A DNA stretch of 64,000 bases from Podocnemis expansa (taxonomy: Eukaryota > Chordata > Testudines > Podocnemididae), in NCBI GenBank assembly GCA_007922195.1, contig ML681964.1, positions 4,517,858 to 4,581,857 of the forward strand, written 5' to 3'. Of the stretch, positions 35,301-45,941 are shown in pieces. The notes beneath the pieces are model-generated. The model saw only the letters and a program-made list of their open reading frames with translations. It searched no databases and was not told where the DNA came from. A program made the position numbers and the translations under genes. The number at the start of each line of letters is the position of its first letter. Position 1 is the first letter of the stretch.

Positions 35301-36180
35301 GCACCTTCCCCATGTCCCACCAACGCCGCGCCGAGGGAAAGGCGGCCCTCTGCCCCCGCCAGGCCAGCCAGAACTCCCGGAAGGACGCCACGAAGCCCAC
35401 ATCCTCCAGCAGGCTATTATTGAAATGCCAATAGGCCGGCCCCGGCCTCTCTGCCGAGAGAGAGGCCGTCACGGTCACCAAATGGTGATCCGAAAAAGGG
35501 GCCGGCCGGACGCCGGAGGAGTGGGCTCGTGCCAGGTGACTTCGGGACAGATATAGACGGTCCAACCGGGAGTGGCGCGACCTATCGTCCCCCACCCGGA
35601 CATAGGTGAAGGTCACCTCGTCGTCCGGGTGGTGGTCGCGCCAAACGTCCACCAGGGAGTGATGGTTTATGATTTCCCTGAGGACGTTTGCGGCGACCGG
35701 GCACTGCTCGTTCCCCGTGCGGTCCCGCTCCTCGAGGGTGGTGTTAAAATCCCCACCCAGGACCAGGCACTCCCGAGGATCCAAAGTGCCGAGGTACGTG
35801 GCCGCCTGCCGGAAAAAGTGCACTCGCTCCGGGCCCGATGTCGGGGCATAGACATTGACCAGGTTCAACGTCAGCCCCTCCATACGGACCCAGAGGTGCA
35901 GCAGGCGGCCCGGCACGACCTCGGCAACCCCCAGCACCTCCGGCTGTAGGTCGGGGGAGAACAGGGTGGCCACACCGCTTGAGCGGGTGGACAGATGACT
36001 CAGGAACACCCCGTTCCCCCACTCCAGCCGCCAGCTGGTCTCGGCGGCAGGATCCGTGTGGGTCTCCTGCAGGAAAACCACAGAATACCCCCCCTCCCGA
36101 AGGAAGGAGAGCACCTGGGTCCTGCGGAGACCCACCCTACAGCCTCTGGTATTTAAGGTGGCAAAGATGATTGGGGCCAT
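32385..36180 (-). pseudogene. Tx1-like ORF2: endonuclease-reverse transcriptase, three lesions
   Basis: ORF2 would nick chromosomal DNA and copy the LINE RNA at the nick. The first 922 codons are open from the ATG at 36180. The endonuclease shows LNTRG (9-13), LQETH (37-41), VNVYAP (108-113), GGDFN (142-146), SRLDR (204-208) and SDHH (230-233), so all usual catalytic blocks are present. The reverse transcriptase shows KSPGMDG (468-474), LDQEKAFDR with Asp597, RQGCPLSG (655-662) and YADD (697-700). A TGA at 33412-33414 interrupts the frame, which continues in phase. A frameshift lies near 32990-33010 and a TAG at 32808-32810. The C-terminal knuckle CPFCGVRETLAHVYLEC (C-x2-C-x7-H-x4-C) survives. 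Total length about 1,265 codons, normal for the clade. As it stands it cannot make the whole protein. Confidence 0.93.
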
Positions 36181-38993
36181 GAGGAGGGCTGGGGGGGATC
36201 CTCAGAAGTGGCGGGAGTACCAGCGGCCTCCGTCGGGCCGCGCAGCAATCCGCGACCAATCCCGAAGGTCATGAGGGAGTCGCGGAAAGTGCGGGCCCTC
36301 TGGTAGGCCGCACCATCCCGCCTCCCGGTCCCTTTACCCTCCTTTAGTATGGCCCTCACGGCCCGGAGGACCAGATGGAAATTCCCCCAGCGCTGCAGAG
36401 CGAGCTGCACCCGGCTCCTGGCTCCACGAGTGTCTGCCAGGAACACACGCAGCTCCTCCCGCAGCGCCGTGGGGTCCAGGTCCTCCGGTCGGGCCCCCGT
36501 AACGGCCCCAGGGCCAGCCGGGGTGGAAAGACAGGGCGCGGAGCCCCGTCTCGGCGCCGATGTCATGGGCGCCGAGTCACCCGGCTGAGCCCCCGTCACA
36601 AGGAAGGGTGGCGGTGGAGGGAAGACAGCAGCCCCGGGAACAGAGGGAGCCACAAAGGCCGCACCCCGGGAATCGGTCGATGGAAAGGGAAAAGACACGA
36701 TCCCGGGGGCGGCAGCAATAGGGGACGGGATTAGGGTAGGACTTGGGGTAATATCGGAGGGAGAGGTGGGGACAGGGTCAGGGACAACACTGGGAAAGAC
36801 AGGGGAAGGGGTAGGAGTTGGGACTGGGTCCCCGGTGGTTATATCACCGGTGTGCGGCTCCCCTTGACCGGGCGCAAGATTTTCTAAGGAGGAGTCAGGG
36901 GCGGGATCCGTGCCGACGCTGGGCAAAAGGATGGTAGTAAGTGAATTTTCTCTGTCCTCAGCGTCGGACACGGGGGAAAAAACAAGTGGGGGAAGGGGCA
37001 GCTGTCCCGCTGGGGACAACACCCCGGGACCCGGCTGCTCGGTGCCGGCCGTCGCCTCTAAAGGCTCGGCGGCCACAGTTGAAATGCCAACAGCAGCCGG
37101 GCAGGTGGAACAGCCCGGGGGTGTCCCCGAATTAAAAGCAGGGACAGCAGGCAGAGGCTGGGGTTCAGGCTGGGTCTGGGGCATGGGAGGGGGTGGTGGA
37201 AGATCATCACCACCCAGATCAAGGCCCGCTGGCAGAGGGTCGTCCTCCCTTGGGGCGACCAAGGTCAGACCCAGGGCCTCGATCTCCGCAAAGATGGAGC
37301 CTAAGTCCCCCCCTGCCTCAATTGATGGTGGTGAAGTTGCAGGTTCAGGGGGGACAGAAACGGCTCCATCTGCAGCCTCCCCGGGAGGGGGGTCGACAGG
37401 GGCCTCCTGCAAAGGGGCAGAGCTGGTTCCCTCCTCCACTGCGTCCATCTTCTCGGCTGGCGCTTCCCGCTGGGCCTCCACAGAGGGCGCAGCAAGCGGC
37501 TCAGTATTGTTAATGTGCTTTTCGGTGGTATCAGCCCCCCGCAATGACTTTCGGGGGGCCTCCTCCCCTTCAGATGAAATGGGGAGGGACTGAGCCTTCT
37601 TCCGCTTGCTGCGCTTCCTCTGCGGGAGAGCCTGGCCCTCTGGGATGGTATCAGAGGGCCGACCAGCGGAGGCAGGGGTAGGCGGCAAGGGCAAAGGCTC
37701 TTCAGGGGAAAGGATCAGGGGAGGGGCATCATGGGGACAGGAACCTTCCCCCTGAGGTGCGCCCTCTCCCATGTCTGGGACCACCATGGCCGCTGCCCTC
37801 TCCTCTCTGGGCCCCGTCCCAGATGGACTAGTGAGGGTGGCGACGGGGCCCGGCCTCTCCTCCGGGCATAGTTGGGTGATTATCCCCATGTCCCGGGAGG
37901 CGGTGGCAGTTGTTCCCTTTGATGGAGAAGGAGAGGCAGCTTTAGTGGCCTGGTGGTTGGGGTCACCGGCGGTGGTGTGGCCGGCGCCTGTTTCTGCCTC
38001 GGGGGGCCCAGTAGCTCCCTCTTCATGCCGGGCCTGGGGACAGTCCCTCCGGACATGGCCCCTGGCCCTGCAGAGGAAGCACCGGGCCTCCCCCGAGGAG
38101 TAAAAAATTTTATAGTGGGCCCCTTGATGGGGCACCAGAAAGGACCCCTCGAAAGCCACTCCGTCACGTGCCCCCGCCGGCGGCAGTTGGAGTTGGACCT
38201 GTCGGCGGAAGGACAAAACGTGACCGAGGGTGGGGTCCTTACAGCCCAGTGGGAGAGGGCTGATGACAGATATGGGCTTCCCCAGGGTGGAAAGGAGGGG
38301 AAGGAGGGCGGCGTTGGGGAGGAAAGGAGGGACAGAGGTAAGGACCACCCGCACGCCCAGGTCCTCCAAGGGTTCCACTGGGACGTGGACACCCCCCACC
38401 GCCAGGCCCCTAATGACCGCCTCCTGTGTGGCGGCCTCTGATGCAAGGAAGAACACTATCTTACCATACATCTTCGAGGCCGCCACAATGGCCGAGGGCC
38501 CCACCACCCTCGCCATCGCCCGCACGTAGGTTTCTACGTGGGGCGAGGCAGCCACCAGGAGGCAGCGGACACCGTGCCTCCTGGTCAAGGAGGGGAAGGG
38601 GCCCCGGCCCCCCGAGATGTTATTTGAGGAGGCGGTGTGGGCAGATGGTATGGCGGTGGGTGGAGGGGTGGCAGTCACCTGGGCGTACGATCTGGGGGCT
38701 GTGGGACCCCCAGAACTGGTGGAGGGAACAGCTGGGGAAGAAGGGGCCGCGGCCGATGGTGGGGCCGCGGGAGCAACAGGGCCCTTGCTCGCCTTCTTCC
38801 CCTTGCCTTTTTTGCCAGCCGAGGAAGTGGTGGCAGCAGCAGTGGAGGTCCCAGCTGCGCTCCCTAGTGCAGGTGCCCCACTGGGGTTACCAGATGTGGT
38901 AGGGGCAGCAGCCACGGTCAAGGGAGCAGCCACAGGGGTGGACCGGGGAGCAGGCTCAGGGAGGGGTTCAGGGGGGACTGGGGAGGGATCCAT
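36153..38993 (-). CDS. Tx1-like ORF1: CCHC RNA-binding protein, intact
   Basis: A 946-codon open frame. I prefer the ATG at 38993 (MDPSPVPPEP) because the upstream in-frame 62 codons to 39179 are low-complexity Pro/Ser/Leu text. Residues 1-130 are Ala/Pro/Ser-rich. Residues about 140-300 form a folded region (GVRCLLVAAS to HYKIFYSSGEARC) like that of ZCCHC3-type Tx1 ORF1 proteins. A CCHC knuckle follows: C305, C308, H313, C318. Beyond it is a long acidic and Pro-rich tail with a basic patch (RKRSKRKKAQ) that may be a nuclear signal. ORF1 products coat the LINE RNA. It overlaps ORF2 by 28 bp in another frame, suggesting ORF2 translation by re-initiation or frameshift. No stop over more than 2.8 kb argues for a young insertion. 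Confidence 0.85.
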   Translation of the reverse strand: MDPSPVPPEPLPEPAPRSTPVAAPLTVAAAPTTSGNPSGAPALGSAAGTSTAAATTSSAGKKGKGKKASKGPVAPAAPPSAAAPSSPAVPSTSSGGPTAPRSYAQVTATPPPTAIPSAHTASSNNISGGRGPFPSLTRRHGVRCLLVAASPHVETYVRAMARVVGPSAIVAASKMYGKIVFFLASEAATQEAVIRGLAVGGVHVPVEPLEDLGVRVVLTSVPPFLPNAALLPLLSTLGKPISVISPLPLGCKDPTLGHVLSFRRQVQLQLPPAGARDGVAFEGSFLVPHQGAHYKIFYSSGEARCFLCRARGHVRRDCPQARHEEGATGPPEAETGAGHTTAGDPNHQATKAASPSPSKGTTATASRDMGIITQLCPEERPGPVATLTSPSGTGPREERAAAMVVPDMGEGAPQGEGSCPHDAPPLILSPEEPLPLPPTPASAGRPSDTIPEGQALPQRKRSKRKKAQSLPISSEGEEAPRKSLRGADTTEKHINNTEPLAAPSVEAQREAPAEKMDAVEEGTSSAPLQEAPVDPPPGEAADGAVSVPPEPATSPPSIEAGGDLGSIFAEIEALGLTLVAPREDDPLPAGLDLGGDDLPPPPPMPQTQPEPQPLPAVPAFNSGTPPGCSTCPAAVGISTVAAEPLEATAGTEQPGPGVLSPAGQLPLPPLVFSPVSDAEDRENSLTTILLPSVGTDPAPDSSLENLAPGQGEPHTGDITTGDPVPTPTPSPVFPSVVPDPVPTSPSDITPSPTLIPSPIAAAPGIVSFPFPSTDSRGAAFVAPSVPGAAVFPPPPPFLVTGAQPGDSAPMTSAPRRGSAPCLSTPAGPGAVTGARPEDLDPTALREELRVFLADTRGARSRVQLALQRWGNFHLVLRAVRAILKEGKGTGRRDGAAYQRARTFRDSLMTFGIGRGLLRGPTEAAGTPATSEDPPQPSSWPQSSLPP

Positions 38994-40150
38994 GGTTTTA
39001 TAGGAAGGGAAACTGGGAGGGGTGAACAAGGTAAGGAATAAAGGGAGAAGGGGGAACCAGGGGATACCACTCCTCCCCGCTAAGCAGCAGGCTGGGGAGG
39101 AGGGCGTGGGAGGGGGAAAGGGAAGAGACAAACAATAGGGGGGGGGTGGACTATTAAGGAATAAGGGGCAGCAGACCACTCCTCCCTGCTAGGCTGCAGG
39201 CAAGGGAGGAGGGCGCCAAGGAAAGAGGGATAGGGAACTTTAAAGATTAAAGGGCCGGCTCCTCCGGCTGCACTGGGTGAAAGGAGTAACTACATTCACA
39301 GGGGGTGCAGTGCTCAGGGAAAAAAATCAAAAGGCTAAGGGGTCATGAGGTCTGGCCTACTCTGGTTATGGGGGAGGATTCCAAGGGTGGGGCTCATAGG
39401 CGTTAGGGGTGGGGTGGAAAGGTAGTGGAGAGAATAGGGCGGGGCAAGGGAACCAAACAAACTTTCAAAAAAAGGGCGGGGCAGGGAGGGGGGAAACTAA
39501 AAGAAACTCAGGGGTTGGGGAAGGGTCTGGGGGGTGTGTGTAATGGGGAGGGACACTGAACCAGCTGGAGAGCAAAAAGTAGGGGTGGAAAGCCCTCCAG
39601 CCACTGGGGGTGGGGAAGAAAAAACCAGGGAGGGTACCAGGCAATGGGGAAAGGGGGAACTGCTACTGCTGGGGGAAGGTTCTATGGCCCCTGCTGCTCA
39701 AAACAGTCCCAAGGTGTTGTCAGGGTCTGGGGAGCCTGCTGCTCTCTTGGAGAGAGGGGAGGCCAGGGGGGCGGCAGCTGGGGGGAGGAGGTGGCAATAT
39801 AAAGTTCTCAGTTTCTAGAACAGCTCACCCCCAGCTGCAAACAGCAAAGTCCTAGTCCTTGAGGCCTCCCCTCAGTGGTGGTGGTCCCTGGTCGAGAAGC
39901 AGCAGGCTCAGGAGCAGCAGGGACTGGCTGGCTGGCTGGCTGGCTGGAGAGGTGGTCTTCTCCTCCTGGTGGTGGTGGTGGTGGAGTTCTCTTCTTCTGA
40001 AGGTCTCCCCCCACTCCCCACAAAGCAGGGGAGTGGGTGGGAGGAAGGCCAGCCAGTAGCAGCAGAGCAAGAACAGTAGCAGGTTGGGGGGGGGGGGTGG
40101 TAAGAGCAGGTCCAGGCTCAGGAGCAGCTCCTTCCAGCAGCCAGCCAGGC
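38994..40150 (-). other. 5' leader of the Tx1-like LINE
   Basis: GC-rich sequence upstream of ORF1. It contains a duplicated block ('ccactcctcccNgctaNgc...ggNgaggagggcg' at 39061-39105 and 39174-39211) and simple repeats, including a GGCT run (39926-39947) and a GGT run (39968-39983). Tx1 and L1 leaders carry internal promoters; none can be pinpointed. The 5' boundary is a guess. Confidence 0.5.
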
Positions 40151-40277
40151 ATGCACTGTGGCCTGTCTCAGAGCCAGAGCTAGAAGAATGCCTTGAACGC
40201 CACCTCTGGCCAGACCGGGGAACTACAAGGCCTCAGCCCCGGAAGCGGAGGGGTGTGGTGAGGCCAGGAAGCGGCGG

Positions 40278-40285
40278 TATAAGAG
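40278..40285 (+). promoter_or_regulatory. TATA-like box
   Basis: TATAAGAG lies in a GC-rich setting, upstream of about 250 bp of leader-like DNA and the acidic frame. Promoter function is inferred from sequence only. Confidence 0.3.
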
Positions 40286-40536
40286 CTCAGGCAGGGAGCT
40301 CAGTTGGGGCTGAGCTCCCGAGGGGGAAGGATGTGCTGGTGTGGAGGGAGCAGGCCTGACCAGGCCAGGGCCAAACCCGCCAGCTAGTCCCTGCCTCTAG
40401 GGGCACCCTGCGCTATGGCCCACCCAGTCTCCCAGGGCCAAGTGACTGGGAGGGAAACCCGGAGGCGGCCAACTGGGGCGGGCGTTCAAAAGCTCTCCAG
40501 CCTCCACTGCAGCCTCCCCGCTTGGAGGCAGCCTAG

Positions 40537-40830
40537 GAACGTGGGGAAGCGGAAGATCAGACTCATTACCAGCCCTGTGATCTAGAGGAGCTACCCTCTG
40601 TAGAGGAAGAGCTGCCAACCGTCTCCGGCCCCTGCAACTTAGAGGAGCTACCCTCCGCTGAGGAGGAGACGCTGGTCCCGTACAGGCCTCAGAACTTAGA
40701 GGAGTTGTCCCTCATGGAGGAGCCTACAGAGTACCCAGACCTGCCGCCCAGGGACACCGAGGGGTTCGCCAGGGTCCTGCAAGCCTTCTACGAGGGAGAC
40801 CCTGAGGACAGCTACCCTATCTGGAGTTAA
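40537..40830 (+). other. 97-codon acidic open frame with repeated LEEL motif
   Basis: The frame is open from after a TAG (40534-40536) to a TAA (40828-40830) and lacks a start ATG at its head; the only Met is in LSLMEEPTEY. It encodes three related blocks: DLEELPSVEEE, NLEELPSAEEE and NLEELSLMEEP. It ends with FARVLQAFYEGDPEDSYPIWS. Repetition at the protein level and absence of stops suggest past coding, perhaps an exon or a leader peptide of an LTR element. I do not recognise the family. Confidence 0.35.
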
Positions 40831-41275
40831 GTACTCAGGGCGGGTGGATGGGACGGGGGTTGGAGGAAGTAGCCCAGGGAGGGCAGGATGGTGGGCCGTG
40901 TTCCCGGGGCAGCGTGTTTCAGAGGCCGCCCCGCTAACCCTGTGGTGGGCCACCCTGCCCCTGTATAGGGCCCTGGGCTGAGACACAGTGGAGCGGGTGG
41001 GCCTGCATCTCCCTCTTCAACTCCTCCCTTTTTCCTGGCAATGGAAACGTGCAATTATCCCTAACCACCCGAGCTGTCCCTGAGACTGTGTGCCTGCCCA
41101 CCCTGCCTGGGGGGCTGGGGCTCCCGACAGTGTACCTGCCCACCCAGCCAAGGGATCGAGCCAGAGACATTTTTTTGGCTGCCGGGAGAGGCACCCTACT
41201 GGCTAACTCCCCTTTACTGCCAGTAGGACGCACCCTCTCAACCGTCCAGCAGCACTGAACACCTACACAGAGAAT

Positions 41276-42398
41276 TCATGCAGGTGTGCTGGTAAAGGCC
41301 CACAGATCATATGGTAGATTTAGATAATGAAAGCCTGGTCATTGAAATCAGGGACCAGATTTTCCTTGACTTCAACAGGGTCAGGTTTTTACTCAGTTTT
41401 TAACTTCCTCCAAGGTCTCCCTTGCTTAGTCAGCTGAAGCTGTGGGCTGGCCATCAAAAAGGCAAATCATGCAGAGGTCAGCTAAGATGTTTCAAAAAAG
41501 ACTATGGGTGAGCAGAATTCAAAGCCATTAATAGCACTTTACTAATCAAGCAGATGACACCTTGCTACTGGCCTACCCATTTTGAGATGGCACTAATATG
41601 GCAAAACAAAAATCACCAATAATAACTTTTAAGGAAAACATCTAATTCTCAAAAAATAAAAGTACTAGAGACCAAATCCTCACCTAAGCCCATGGTCCAA
41701 GTATGTGAATTGTGCTATGTGGTATAGTGGCTTCTCTGGAAGAAGGGATCCTTTCTCTCATGGAATGGATTAGTAATGTTTCAGAGCTGTTGGTGCTGCT
41801 GTAGGCCAGAGACTTTTATAACTACTAAGGCTTCTTTTAAACTCACTCTGAGGGAGACAATGACTGGTGGGTTTATCATCTTTATCTGATCTCTTCCATA
41901 TCACCATACCCATCCTGCATGAGCTCCTCAGAGATATTGTTTGTATTGTTTATCTTATGGAGTTGAATCACTCAATTTCTACTTCGTTTGAGCACCTCTG
42001 CATGTAAAAATTGCAAAGAGGCAGAGTGGGATTTACCCCTAAAAGCTAAGCGTTCTGCTTTTGGAAGAAATAACAAAAGACCTCAGAATCATGCTAGTGC
42101 TAGAATTCTTTACAAAACTTTTCTAAGATCTAGTCCAGAGCAATCTAGGCTTTCTATATTATGGAGCTTAAGCTTTGAGTGTTAATTCTACCTAGAATAA
42201 TCTATCTTTGTTGTATATTAAGTTTTGTGAAGTTTAAAGGTCATACAGGGGTTAGAGTGGGTGGTATAAATTTTAACAAGTTGCTATATAACCTAATTTA
42301 TAAGATTAAAAAAGAAAACCATATAATCTATTAAAGGATTGTGAGACTCCATGCAGGGCTGATTTTAGTGACAAATGAAGATTTTTATTTATTTTTTG
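41276..42398. other. AT-rich non-coding DNA
   Basis: No gene or repeat was recognised. Confidence 0.5.
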
Positions 42399-42406
42399 TC
42401 TTAAAT

Positions 42407-43166
42407 CGGGGGTGTCAATCTCATTCAGTGTGTGTGTGGGGCCACACTGGAAGGCAGGACACCTGTTGCAGGCCACTTGGCTGCACTGTTTCCCCAACCC
42501 TTTCCCTCTCCATGTTTAGAGTATCATAGGCTCCCCTTTCCCCTCTCCAACCAAGCAGGCTCTCTGACACCTTCTCTTTCCCCTGCTCTGTTGGCTCCCC
42601 TTCCCCATGCTGGCTCCCTGAAAAAAAAATCAGCCTCAGTCACAGGCAGCCAGGCTAGGCTCCTGTAGCTCCCACTCCCAGCCCTCTCACTGGCAGTCAT
42701 TCAGAATGCTGGCCTTTGGTTGGCTCAGTCCTGGCTGGCCTTTGACAGGCTTGTTCCCACGTGGGCCCCAGCCACTTTTTCCTTTTTAATTTGTGATTCG
42801 TGCAATGTGCTGTCAATAAATTAGCATGCTGACTGACTGACAATGAACAGTTGGGATGGGGGGGGGGCAGAGGTGTGGCTCTCTGGAGCCAGCCTACCCT
42901 GCTATGACTAAGACTCTGATTGACTGGCAAAGCACAGCAGAGCTGAGCTGGGATTGGCTGGAGTGCTTCCTTTGTTCCCCTGTGCTGTGACTCAGATCAT
43001 GTGAGTGAGTCAGAAGCTCGCCTAGCCTTGCTGTGTGAAGAGCCTGTCTTTGGAGTTCGCTGCTGCAGAGAGTTTTCAGGAACAGCCTGGGCAGCAGCTC
43101 TGTGGGCTGGATCAGTGCCCTTGGTAGGCTGGATCCGGCCCACGGGCTATAAGTTTGACACCCCTC
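42407..43166. mobile_element. hAT-type element, 760 bp, non-coding
   Basis: The ends are CGGGGGTGTCAATCTCATT and AAGTTTGACACCCCTC, with a perfect duplication TCTTAAAT (42399-42406 and 43167-43174). 'ctggatccggcccacgggct' near the right end parallels the 28807-29651 element. No transposase motifs are readable. Confidence 0.9.
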
Positions 43167-43174
43167 TCTTAAAT

Positions 43175-44145
43175 GGAGCTATAGGAGGGAGGGGCTAATG
43201 GGACAACTACTATAGAATATTAATGGTTAGTTGTTTCATTATTGTAGAATTTTTTTCTTTACACAAATCTCCAGCAGTATGTGTTTTGTTATAGGCAGTT
43301 TCTTGTTTTAGAATGCTAGTGTTCTCTGTTGCTATACCACTGGCTTTCAAAAATGGACTGTAGGAGTTCCACCACTGATTTCAATGGGAACAGAGTTAGG
43401 TCAGTGCTAAGTGCTTCTGAAAATCTAACCAATTAGTCACAACACTCCTGCAGGTGTAGAAGTATTGTCTATGTATTTTTGTTTTAATTTTTCAAAATAA
43501 TACAAATAAAGATTTAAGAGAGAGGTTTCAGTGCAGAGAAGGAGAAAATATGGGCATCAAGCTGTTGCTACAATCGCTTTCCCAAAATAACAATAATCAT
43601 CAGGTGCTTAACAGAGTTTAATTGGAAAGGTTATCTTAAACTTAAATGGAATAAATTTATGGAATTACTTTCTGAATAGATCCAGAAAATTAGTCTCAGA
43701 CTGTAGAGGTAAACATCTGTTGGCGGCAGAGAAGAACTGTTTCGACACATTTGTTGACCTGTAATCATTGTGCTTCCTTTAAGTCCCTGCATACTCTGGC
43801 TAATCAAGTGCTGTTGCACTAGACATGTGCAGACCAGACCACCAATTGGTGTACTGGTGTAGCGCTATTGAAGTCAAAAGAGATATGCTGATTTACACCA
43901 GTTGTAAATCCAGACTGCAGATGCCATGTGCTCAGAGATTGTATCTAGTCCAGGGGAGATGTGCAAGCGAAGAAGAAAGGCCTCTTTCATCTTTAACATA
44001 CCTAGGCCAAAATATTTTACTCTGTGAGATCTTAAATGTGGACCCTTAACTTCAATATGTATAAGTGCCAGAACTGGGAAATAATACATGAGAGAAGCCA
44101 AAATAAGAAACAAAGAACTCAACAAAGAAGTAAGTAGATGAAATT
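43175..44145. other. AT-rich non-coding DNA
   Basis: Nothing was recognised. Confidence 0.5.
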
Positions 44146-44200
44146 TAAGGGCCTGTGATATACAGAAGGTCAGACTAAATGGTCCTTTTTGGCTATGAAT
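44146..44200 (+). mobile_element. CR1 3' tip
   Basis: 'gggcctgtgatatacagaaggtcagactaaatggtcctttttggc' with 'tatgaat' matches the terminal part of CR1 copies. It is a very short 5'-truncated copy, the common fate of CR1 insertions. Confidence 0.7.
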
Positions 44201-45338
44201 ATGAATTAAAACAGTCAATGTTTAAGTTCCTTTGCAAATTCAGAAAATAGAATACATGGGTTGCAAGATATTTACAACTTTTAAATAAAGAAAAGTATTT
44301 ACTCCATATGTTCCTCATTGTAAGCTTAAATATTCATTCTAGATCACTGGGAAATCTAACCGGATGCCATTTCTTGAAAATCACCCTAGACTGTTTGAGG
44401 AAAAAAAAAAACAAACAAAAAACAACAAAACCCTAATCAAATGAATGTTATGGTTTTCCAATAGTAGATAGCAGTTGCATCAGAAGCACAAGAATTTCTG
44501 CTGATCTTGCACACGGTGACCTTTCCTTCAGAGATGCCTTTAAGAATTTTAGGAGTTGTTGAAACTCTTAACTCTTTAAGAGATGAAGATAAAGTCAGTT
44601 TCTGTTTTACAACTTTACTTCTGTATTTTATTCTTATAGGAGTCCCAAAGCTCAACCCAAACTGGACTCATCAAACATATATCATACAAAGTTACTTCAA
44701 ACCCTGAGGGCCCATTAGTAGAATCCTTGCTCATTTGAGAGTTGGTGGGAACACTCATGTAAGTGCTCATTTAACTAAGCAAGACTTCTATAGCTGGGTA
44801 ATGAATGAATAACATAAATGTGTTAATTTTAATGTTTATGCCCATTGACCATATTTTTTTCTAACATGGGTACCTAAAAATAGGCACTTAAACTCATATT
44901 TAGGTACTAAGTAAACATCCTGATTTTCAGAGGTGCTGAGTATCCACAGGTCCTATTCAGCATATTTGAAAGTCAGGTCATAGAAATAGGTATCTAATTA
45001 TGGATTTAGGTGTAACTTTAGGCACTGAAGTTTGAAAATGATGTACTCTGTACATCTGTTTTCTGAGCGATTTTTTTTTTTTTTTTTTTGTCCTGAATCC
45101 TATCAATTTTGCTTCCTCTCTTATTCCCACCTCACTTATTTCTTTTCTTCCTCCTATTCTCTTTCTATGGCTCTTGTGTTAAGTTTGATAATGGAAGGAA
45201 ACTCACCAGCATATTGGGAGATACATGGAAGTATTGTGTGGAGCATATTCAGTAATGGTAATCAGATTGTAAAGTATTTTATAAAGTACCTTTCTAATAA
45301 ATAAATTCCACTGAATCCACTCTGGATGAATTACTGCG
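44201..45338. other. AT-rich non-coding DNA
   Basis: An A-rich tract (44401-44431) and a T-run (45070-45090) occur. No gene was recognised. Confidence 0.5.
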
Positions 45339-45412
45339 TCAATATAAGAAGCAAGGAGACCTGTGGCACTTAGACTAACAGATTTATTTATCACATGAGC
45401 TTCCGTGGGAGA
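45339..45412 (-). repeat. Penelope-type repeat, family A, truncated
   Basis: On the minus strand it reads CTCCCACGGAAGCTCATGTG, 'ataaataaatctgttagtct', 'aagtgccacagg' and 'ctccttg'. The CTGANGA block and the first half of stem II are deleted, so no ribozyme core remains. Confidence 0.6.
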
Positions 45413-45495
45413 CAGATGAAATATTCTGGCATTGTCTGCATGAACATGACTAGAAATATTTTGTGGTAATCCTTAATGAACAAACTTTTAAGATG

Positions 45496-45941
45496 AGTTC
45501 CAATGGAGTAGCCATGTCAGTCTAATTCATCAAAACAAACAAGGAGTCTTGTGTCACTTCTAAAGACAAACAAATTTATTTATTGCATGAGCTTTTGTGG
45601 GAGAAAATCCCACTTCATCACATGGTTGAAGATGGAGAATGTATAGAATGGGAGAAAATAAATGCAGGGAGGTGTAAGCAAAACAGTTGTTTAAATTCAA
45701 ACAGTGGAGAATAGCATATGTTATCCACTGTTTGAATCTAAAAGTTTTGATTTGCTGTAACAGTCTGACCTGATCCTATGATTTACAAGTTGCTGAATTT
45801 ATTTTCCTCCCATTCCATAAGTTTTCCATCTTCAAGTATCTGACAAAGTGGGATTTTCTCCCACGAAAGCTCATATGATAAATAAATTTGTTAGACTTTA
45901 AAAGTGCCACAAGACTCCTTGTTTGTTTTGCTATACCTTTT
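45496..45941. repeat. Penelope-type family A inverted repeat, palindromic throughout
   Basis: A minus-oriented unit (45496-45625) and a plus-oriented unit (45823-45941) flank about 200 bp that is itself an inverted repeat centred near 45718 ('ttcaaacagtggagaatagcatatg...' against 'ttatccactgtttgaat'). The minus core reads GATGA, AGTGGG, loop, CCCAC, AAAA and the plus core CTGACAA, AGTGGG, loop, CCCAC, GAAA, so each hammerhead-like core carries changes. Both keep 'gtgccacaagactccttg' or close variants and end in a 'ttgtttgttttg' tail. Confidence 0.65.

Larger units (their letters stand above)
32126..40150 (-). mobile_element. Tx1-clade (L1 superfamily) LINE, near full length
   Basis: The minus strand holds, in order, a GC-rich 5' leader (about 40150-38994), ORF1 (38993-36153), ORF2 (36180-32385) and a 3' untranslated part (about 32384-32126) with a stem-loop at 32157-32182. 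Gene order, the short ORF1/ORF2 overlap, an apurinic endonuclease joined to a reverse transcriptase, and CCHC knuckles in both proteins are the Tx1/L1 plan. ORF2 text such as KSPGMDGLTVEFYRAFW and HPDQTYTVPGRSIFNN is of Tx1 type. Exact ends and target duplication could not be placed. GC content is far above that of the flanking DNA. Confidence 0.85.
40151..41275 (+). other. GC-rich repeat-like DNA with a TATA-like site
   Basis: This block looks different from the AT-rich DNA to its right. TATAAGAG at 40278-40285 is followed by 'gctcaggcagggagctcag', a layout resembling LTR promoters in turtle gypsy-type elements and like the unit starting at about 63.9 kb. It contains the acidic open frame 40537-40830. 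No paired LTR, primer-binding site or protease/RT motif was found. Confidence 0.35.

Noticed and set aside
33382..38902. Many plus-strand frames of 100-227 codons over the Tx1-like LINE
   Set aside because: They are antisense shadows of the GC-rich ORF1 and ORF2; the minus-strand products carry all recognisable motifs.
38994..39179. N-terminal extension of LINE ORF1 to the ATG at 39179
   Set aside because: The extra 62 residues are low-complexity Pro/Leu/Ser text from the leader; the ATG at 38993 gives a more plausible start.
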